A stretch of DNA of 62,000 bases, from NCBI RefSeq assembly GCF_030272615.1, contig NC_081414.1:236038233-236100232 (forward strand), written 5' to 3'. The translations under genes and the position numbers were made by a program. The notes beneath the pieces were generated by a model. That model did no database searches and was not told the DNA's origin. It was given only the letters and a program-made list of their open reading frames with translations. How positions within the stretch are numbered: the first letter of the stretch is position 1; the number at the start of each line of letters is the position of its first letter. The DNA comes from Cryptomeria japonica. Lineage: Eukaryota; Streptophyta; Pinopsida; Cupressales; Cupressaceae. Positions 54,428 to 62,000 of the stretch are shown one piece after another.

Positions 54428-57400
54428 ATGGTTGAAACCCGTCTTCAAAAGTCTAGGAGAAAAGCTAAAGAAGCTCAAGGGTCCGTAAACATGAGTTCTT
54501 ATGAGTATGACAATGATGTCTTCTACAATCCTGAGCACACTACATTACCAGACATGAATGTTTATAGACACAATCCAAATGTGGAAAGCGCAAACGCTAT
54601 ACACAACGCTACACACAATGACAATGTTGACAATTCTTCAATACTTTCAGCAGACATACAAGAATCTATAATGGATCCTCAATTCAATAGATTGGTTGAA
54701 GAGATAATGAGGAGAGATCGTCAATATTTCCTAAACATGATGGCACAAAGTGGAGCTAAAATACCACATGATTTTGACTTATCTCAACTTATGGAAAGTA
54801 GACCTTCACAACAAACTCAACCTAATAGTGGAGGACCCAATAATATGATGCCGGAGTCACCATCAGTTTTGCTTCAGAAACTAGCAATCCCACATACACA
54901 AGCTCAAATGCATGATACTTACACTCAAAGACCATCATGGAGGCCCTATGTTCAAACACATGCTCAAGATATGGGTCAACCAAGACAAATGGATACTCAA
55001 GGACTTCCTCAAAATTTTGACACAAGAAGACCTCATGCCAAAATTGGGGGCAACACAATGGAAAATGAAAGGCCTATTGAATATGGTTTATATACACAAA
55101 ACAGATATGGGGTCCCTCAACAAGAAATTATGCCAAGTGCTCCATATATGTCGCAACAATATAGACCTCCATATGGACATGTCTACGATCAGTATCATCC
55201 ATACATGCAACAAGCTCCTCCTCAAATGGGTGTTTCAAACATGGGATATGCTACAAGAAATCCATCTCCTCCCAAAAATAATTTGGAGCAACAAATTAGA
55301 GATCTACAAAAGAAAGTGGAAGACATGGGCACATCAAAACCCACATATACTATGAGAGATATATGCCCTTATCCATTTGATAAGAGCATTCCAATGCCTC
55401 CGTTTCCTCCGCACTTTGCAACACCGAAATTTGACAAATATAGAGGGAGAGGAGACCCCAAGGCACACATAAGACAATTCTTCACAGCTTGCATTGAGGT
55501 AGCGGCAGAAGAAACATACTTAATGAGGTTGTTCCCACAGAGCTTAGGAGATCAAGCGATGGAATGGTTTTCTCAATTACCTCCTGGTATTAAGTCATGG
55601 GGCGACTTAGCAGAAGCATTCATTCAGCATTTTTCTTACAACATTGAAACAGATGTCTCAGTTACTACCTTGTGCAATACGAAACAAAAAGAAGGAGAAT
55701 CTTTTGCGTCATTTTTACAAAGATGGAGAAACTTAGCTAGCAGATGCTCTTGTGAAATCCCGCAAAAACAAATGGTGGAAATTTTCACACAAAACGTTAA
55801 CAAGGCTATTGGTTATGATCTCAGAAAAGCTTGTTTGTCTACATTTAAGGATGTCATTGAAAAGGGCCTAGCAACAGAAAAGGTCTTGATTGAACAAGGA
55901 GTTATCAAACTATTCAAAGAAAACAAAGAGGACTTTAAGGGAAAGGACAAACCAAAGTTTTGGAACAAGAACAAGAATACAGTTAATGATGGTGTTGTTG
56001 ATGCCAACACAGTGAGACCAAAGTTCGTCTTTTCTGGATCAAGTTCTACCAACAATCAAGTGAACAATCAAACGGCTGCTAAACCACGAAGGAAATATAC
56101 TCCATTGGGAGAACCACTTGAATCAGTATTCAAAAAGCTTGTAGCAAACAAAGTGATCACGGTCCCAGATTTTCCTCCATATGAACCAAAGGTCAAACCC
56201 AATTGGTGGAATGATGATGAATATTGCGAGTTTCATAAGAGCAAGGGTCACAAGACAAGTAATTGCCATCGATTGAAAAACATTGTGCAAGATCTCATTG
56301 ACAGAGGAGATATTGAGATTGAGGGACATTCATCTAACCAAGAGCATGAGGTGTTTAAGGAACCATTCCCAAAACATGACAAGGGAAAAGGCAAAGTCAC
56401 AGATGATCAAGCCAATTACACCAGAACGTCTTACAATTATGATTCCACTATTAATCACATCTCAATGGACAATCATATTTCTACCATTACTATCAAAAAT
56501 AAAAATCCTGAGAATCCTCCTCAGCGACCCAAAATTGTCCTAAAAGGTGTGGGATCTTCATTCACATCTACCTCCGAATGTCATGTTACAACCCGTCGAG
56601 GTAAGATCACATTGCCAGGAACCTCTACTAAGAATACCAATCTTCCGTCAACTAAGCCTGAGTACGATCTTGTAGAGCAATTAGGGAAAACACCCGCACT
56701 CATCTCTATTCTTGAGCTCTTACGTATATCTCCTGCACATAAAGCTATCCTTGATAAAACCTTGAGAGATACTGCTGTCCCTACTGATCTGAACGTGGAC
56801 CAGTTTCAAGCCATGGTGGGATACCTATCTGTTCCACACTCCCTCACATTCACAGAAGCCGATGACGCCTCCATAAGTCAGCCTCATAATGCACCTCTAC
56901 ATATTGAAGCCTTCATACATAAACACCGAATAAAACGAGTCTTGATAGATGGAGGAGCAGGTCTTAATATTTGTACATTGAGCACCATCAGACAATTGGG
57001 ATATTCTGACAAAGCTGTGAATTCTACAAACCAAATCACTATTAAGGCTTATGATGATGAAGAGCGTTCGTCCAAGGGCACGGTCATCTTACCACTAAGA
57101 ATAGGGCCAGTCACAAACGACGTGATTTGTCAAGTCCTGGATCTAGACCTCACGTATAACATATTGCTAGGACATCCGTGGATTCATGAAATGAGAGCGG
57201 TCCCATCAACATACCATCAGTGCATAAAGTTTCCTCATAATGGAGTCGAGGTAACGGTCAATGGTGATCCAAATCCATTCATATATTGCAATAACTTGAG
57301 ATCACATACTGAGATTATCATTCCCAGCAATCGTGAGGCTACTCCTTCTTCAGCATATATTGATCCTGAGTTGTTAAAGCCCTCAACATCCAAACAAGGT

Positions 57401-60400
57401 GAACTTAGAGCCAAGTTTCAAGACAAAGGCATGGGAGAATACACTCTGAATCAAACAATGTTCTTACGACAAGTCATGAACTCCCCCAAGGAATATGGGA
57501 GGCCACATCCTAATAAGAAAATCTCCATCATGCTACTCAAATGGGATCCTACCGTCTTTCAAAAATGGGGCGAACTAGAGGAAGAAAATTTATATAAAAT
57601 GCTATATAAGGACGCTGAAGAGGATACACATGATCAAATTATAATACCCTGTGAAAACTATGGTAAAGGTTTCAAAATTCTGCAGAGATTCGGGTATGAT
57701 GGAAAGAGTCCTCTTGGACTACGCAAAGAAGGTGTCATGGAGCCTCTACAACCTGAGCTAACTACAAGAAGGGAACGCTCCAAGGGGCTTGGTTTTCTAA
57801 ATCCCAAGATTCAAAATAAGAGAACAAAACAGATATGGCGAGTCAAAGTGGCTGAAGTTCAACAAGAGGATAATTATTCCACAGACTCCAATGAGTGGGA
57901 ATGGGGTTCAGACAAATCCTCCAGCGACTATGAACTCAATGAGACATTTAGAGAGCCAGATGAACCTACAGAGGAGGAGGAGTTTTACAAGAAATTCAGA
58001 GTTGGTCAAGAACTGACCCATAAGGATCCCGCACAAGCTTCGTTTCAAGGCCCTAGGTCAGGATCACATAGGATGAGGACACCTGTCCCTGAGGGTGCTA
58101 CTAGTGATGATAATTTGGACTCACTCACGATCGACACTGATGAGGAGAGTGCCATTGACGACCTCGAAGACTACCTTGACATACCTGAATATAACCACAT
58201 TTTCACTATTAGCCTTGCGGACTCTAAAAACACTAAAGACCTTCCCCTCGTTCACCCCCAACTCATTGACTGGGATCAGGATGGACCACCACAGTTTGAT
58301 ACATTTCAAAATGACGAAGCTATTGTTGATTATCTTGGCATTCGCGATGATCTTCCTCGTGGAGACCATAAAGCAGGATACGCCATAGAGCTAAATAACA
58401 TGGCATACTTTGGTGAGGGTGTCGGGCCTTCTAGTCGCAAAAATGTGAAAATAAAAACAAAACAAGGGTCTTATGGCGAAAACCACACTGTGGCGCTCTC
58501 TGACTCTAAAAAAGTAAAAAGAAAAGACGTATCTGAAGGTGAAAACCTCTCTGAGGCGCCCGAAGATGGAAGGCTTGACATTCTCCCAGCATCATACGAG
58601 GAAAAATCATCCATGTTGGTAGAGGAGACTATAAAGACAAACATTGGTACAGCAGAGGTTTCACACAACATATTTTTGGCTCAATCATTGACAGAGACCG
58701 AGAAAGCAAGGTTCATAAGCTTCTTTAAGGAACGACAAGTCAACTTCGCATGGTCTTATGCTGATATGCCTGGACTAAACCCCGATTTAGTAATGCATCA
58801 TTTAACAGTCAAACCGGGGGCAAAACTAGTAAAACAGAAATTGAGGAAAATGCATCCACAGGTGGCATTGCTAGTCAAGGCAGAGCTGGAGAAATTACTA
58901 GATGTCGGATTCATACGCCCAATTGATTATCCCGAATGGATTTCCAACTTAGTACCTGTTAGCAAACCAGATCGCAACATCCGAATATGTACAGACTTCA
59001 GGGATATCAACAAGGCTTGTCCAAAGGATGATTTCCCATTACCAAACATTGACTTGATCGTTGATCTCACAGCAGGCCATGAGATGTTATCTTTAATGGA
59101 CGGATTTTCTGGATATAATCAGATCAAGATTGCACCTGAAGATCAACATAAAACGTCATTCACTTGTCCATGGGGAACCTTCTGCTGGAATGTCATGCCC
59201 TTTGGGCTGAAAAATGCAGGTGCCACGTATCAACGAGCCATGACTACTATCTTCCATGATCTCATGCATGTAATGGTGGAAGATTATGTTGATGACCTTT
59301 TGGTTAAATCAATAGATAGAAATACACACTTGGACATACTTTCAGTTGCTTTTGATAGGCTGGAAAAATACAAGGTAAGATTAAATCCAAAGAAATGTGT
59401 CTTTGGAGTAACCTCCGGGAAGCTCCTAGGATTCATTGTGTCTAAAAGAGGAATAGAAGCGGATCCAGCAAAAGTCAAGGCTATCTTGGACATGCCGCCA
59501 CCCAAGAATATCAGTCAACTTCGGTCTTTACAAGGGAGACTCCAGTCTATACGAAGATTCATAGCACAACTTGCAGATAAGTGCAATCCTTTCCAGCACC
59601 TGCTACACAAAAACATTAAGTTCAAATGGGATGAGAACTGTCAACAGGCTTTTCAGGCACTCAAAGACTATCTTTTGAACCCGCCAGTTTTGATGCCACC
59701 AATTCCAGATCAACCATTGCTACTTTACATATCAGCTACTCCAACAGCACTGGGGGCACTCCTAGCACAGCAAATACCTGACGGCAAGGAAAAAGCAGTC
59801 TACTATATCAGTCGCACATTGGTGGGATATGAGCTGAACTACACACCAATTGAGCGTGCATGTCTCGCTGTGGTCTTCGCTTCACAAAAATTATGACATT
59901 ATATGCTCACTCACAAGACCAAGTTGATTGCCAGAATTGATCCACTAAAATATCTTCTCCACAAAGCTACACTTACTGGGCGACTGGCCAAGTGGGTAAT
60001 GATTTTGAGTGAATTCGACATTGAATACGTGGACAGAAAAGCCATAAAAGGACAAGCCATCGCAGATCAATTGGCAGATGCTCCCATGATAGATGATGTT
60101 CCTCTACAGTCAGAATTTCCAGATGAGTCCATTCTAACAATATCACCTGCAAAGCCATGGCAACTATACTTTGATGGCTCATACACACAGCATGGGGCAG
60201 GAGCGGGTATACTCTTTATAACTCCCCAAGGTGATTCTATACCAAAGTCATACCGCTTATCATTTCCTTGCACCAACAATATAGCGGAATACGAGGCATT
60301 AACAACGGGGCTAAGAATTGCAGTTCGGTGGAAGATCCAGGAACTTCGTGTTTTTGGCGATTCTCAACTTGTCATCCGTCAAGCAACTAATGATTATCAA

Positions 60401-61906
60401 ACAAAAGATGAAAAGCTAATGCGTTACAAACAACTGGTAGATGATCTGAAACAGCACTTTGCAAAGATAGAGTTTGAGCAGATACCAAGAGAACAGAATC
60501 GTGCTGCTGATGCCATGGCTACAATTGCTTCGCTCATTGACCTACCGCAAAATGAGACCTGCTATGAGTTCCTGGTGGACAACCTGCTGATTCCGTCATA
60601 TGAGATCACTCCTACGGAAATGATATGTGTTGTTGGTCCTGAATCCCAGTTATATGGTTCCATATTCACATACCTTCGCGACAACATCTTACCTCCCGAT
60701 TTATCGAACAACCAACGCCGCACTTTCATCCGCCAATCCTCCCGATACGTTATCCTAGCTGATATCCTATACCGACGAGGTCTAGATGGCACCCTCCTTA
60801 GATGTTTAGAGAGTGACGAAGCTCAGATTGCGTTACGAGAAGTGCACGAAGGGATATGTGGTCCGCATACTAGTGGTCCTACCTTGGCCAAGAAACTCAT
60901 CAGGACTGGATATTACTGGCCTACTATGGAAAAAGATGCATATCAGTTTGTCAAGAGGTGTAAGCAGTGTCAAATTCATGGAGACCTCATACATGCACCA
61001 GCGCAGGAACTACAGCCACTTGCATCTCCTTGGCCCTTTTGTCAGTGGGGACTCGATCTCATAGGCAAGATTCACCCTCCTTCTTCCAATGGACATAAAT
61101 TCATTATCACAGCCACAGAGTATTTCACAAAGTGGATTGAAGCCGTGCCTCTTACACAAGTTACTGGGAAACAAATCGCTACTTTCATCCTGAACTACAT
61201 CATTTGCCGATACGGGATCCCTACTTCCATTATCACCGATAACGGGCATCCTTTCAAGAACCAGGATGTTCGTGAACTCTATGAGCGCTTCCATATCTCT
61301 CATCGTTTCTCCACACCATATTACCCCCAAGGTAATGGCCAAGCTGAGGCGTCTAACAAAACAATTCTCAAAATACTTAAAAAGACAGTCGACGACGCTG
61401 GCCGTAACTGGCATGTCCAACTCAATCCCGCACTTTGGGCCTATCGTACCAGTGTCCGCACACCTACGGGAGCTACACCTTACTCACTTGTCTACGGTGC
61501 TGAAGCCATCTTTCCTATTGAGGTCGAGTTACCTTCTTTACGGGTCTCCTTGAGAAACATAATCAACGATGAAGACTACAGGGTCTCTCGCTTACAAGAA
61601 CTAGAACTGCTGGAGGAACGACGACACACTGCTTTTAATCATCTCAAGGCTTACCAACAACGAATGAGTCGCAGTTACAATCACAAGGTCAAGCCTCGCA
61701 CATTTGAGGTAGGTGACTTAGTCCTCAGAGAGAACCCCAAGAATCAACAAGACAGAGAAAAGAAGGGCAAATTTGAACCCAACTGGCTAGGTCCTTACAT
61801 CATTACAGCAGCATATGGATCTGGGGCATATCAGCTCTCAACTACAGAAGGTGAACCCTTGGAGGATCCTATCAACAGCATGCACCTTCGCAGGTTCTAC
61901 ACATAA
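54428..61906 (+). CDS. Gag-Pol polyprotein of the plus-strand Tat element (one in-frame TGA)
   Basis: The frame has about 2,490 codons. Gag: capsid-type domain near residues 335-475 and knuckle CEFHKSKGHKTSNC (C-x2-H-x4-H-x4-C) near 600. Protease: LIDGGAGLNI near 840. G-patch-like segment near 1,075-1,125 (GYDGKSPLG...KGLGF). RT: from about 1,470, with FGLKNAG and YVDDLL near 1,620. RNase H runs from about 1,735. A TGA at 59894-59896 stops the chain at residue 1,822, in a place where the other Tat element has Arg. The frame then continues: archaeal-type RNase H (YFDGSY, NIAEYEAL, FGDSQL, AADAMA) and integrase with REVHEGICGPHT...CKQC finger and D, D-35-E core (WGLDLIG, ITDNGHPF, GQAEASNK). 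Two RNase H domains mark the Tat lineage. It ends HLRRFYT. Except for that stop it looks complete. Confidence 0.95.
59894..59896 (+). other. In-frame TGA inside pol
   Basis: Between QKL and HYMLTHK the frame has TGA. The minus-strand relative has AGG (Arg) here. The frame is unchanged before and after, so a single substitution (from CGA or AGA) explains it. Confidence 0.9.
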
Positions 61907-61929
61907 GCTCTTTTTGAGTATCCTAATTT

Positions 61930-62000
61930 CAAAAATACAAAAAAAATCAAAAAAATTCAAAAATACAAAAAAAATCAAAAAAATTCAAAAATACAAAAAA
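61930..62000 (+). repeat. A-rich ~27-bp tandem repeat after the pol stop
   Basis: TTCAAAAATACAAAAAAAATC followed by AAAAAA repeats about 2.5 times to the window edge. The other Tat element has the same kind of words (AAAATACAAAAACATTC) right after its pol stop at 30,790-30,850. Confidence 0.85.

Larger units (their letters stand above)
51308..62000 (+). mobile_element. Tat-type Ty3/Gypsy retrotransposon, near intact, runs off the window
   Basis: 5' LTR (51308-52076), primer site (52080), 2.3-kb leader, gag-pol (54428-61906) and the start of the 3' untranslated region are present. The 3' LTR must lie to the right. It is the same family as the decayed copy at 3,069-6,600 but a different family from 26,661-42,719, whose LTR and primer site differ although the polyproteins are clearly related. 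It interrupts the minus-strand gypsy element. Left flank AATGG (51303-51307) should be the target duplication to look for after the 3' LTR. Confidence 0.95.

Overview
This is a window of plant nuclear DNA made almost entirely of transposable elements and satellite-like repeats. The Ty3/Gypsy (Tat-type) and Ty1/Copia polyproteins, LTRs of 0.4-1.8 kb, spliceosomal-type introns, an L1-type LINE tail and nested insertions show this. No host housekeeping gene, rRNA or complete tRNA gene was found. Nested, old, repeat-rich DNA fits a large seed-plant genome. A gymnosperm is my guess from the overall style, not a demonstrated fact.

Layout. 1-3.07 kb holds small repeats, one LTR-like copia remnant and AT-rich DNA. 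3.07-6.6 kb is an old, truncated copy of the Tat retrotransposon family that also fills the right end of the window. 7.6-21.6 kb is the most unusual object: a candidate 14-kb DNA transposon. It has terminal inverted repeats (GTGCAGGATCATGG...) and a mirror-symmetric layout of TIR, 17-bp palindrome block, simple-sequence/satellite block, second palindrome block, then genes, with the same order reversed on the other side. It carries an intron-containing gene of unknown function on + and a decayed DDE-type transposase on -, which converge on an eight-copy ~360-bp minisatellite. A second, partial right arm lies at 42.7-44.1 kb.

21.6-26.7 kb is a satellite built from GGTCATATGGTGTC-like units in both orientations, interrupted by two copia-type LTRs. 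Inserted in it is a complete, young Tat-type LTR retrotransposon on - (26,661-42,719; 1,807-bp LTRs; target duplication CAATA). Its polyprotein frame is continuous but has five stops. 44.4-49.0 kb is a copia element on -. A second gypsy element on - (3' LTR 49,042-50,145) interrupts it, and that element is in turn interrupted by the + strand Tat element starting at 51,308. The + element has LTR, primer site, a long leader and a 2,490-codon gag-pol with one stop; it runs off the window before its 3' LTR.

Main points for a second look are the giant transposon with its 17-bp-phased GATATC palindromes; the ~20-nt-phased GCGTCTGTG arrays in the leader of the Tat family, recognisable in the old copy and echoed in the other family; and the tRNA-Trp-like primer site that extends about 30 nt. 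All coordinates and alignments were made by eye from the sequence.
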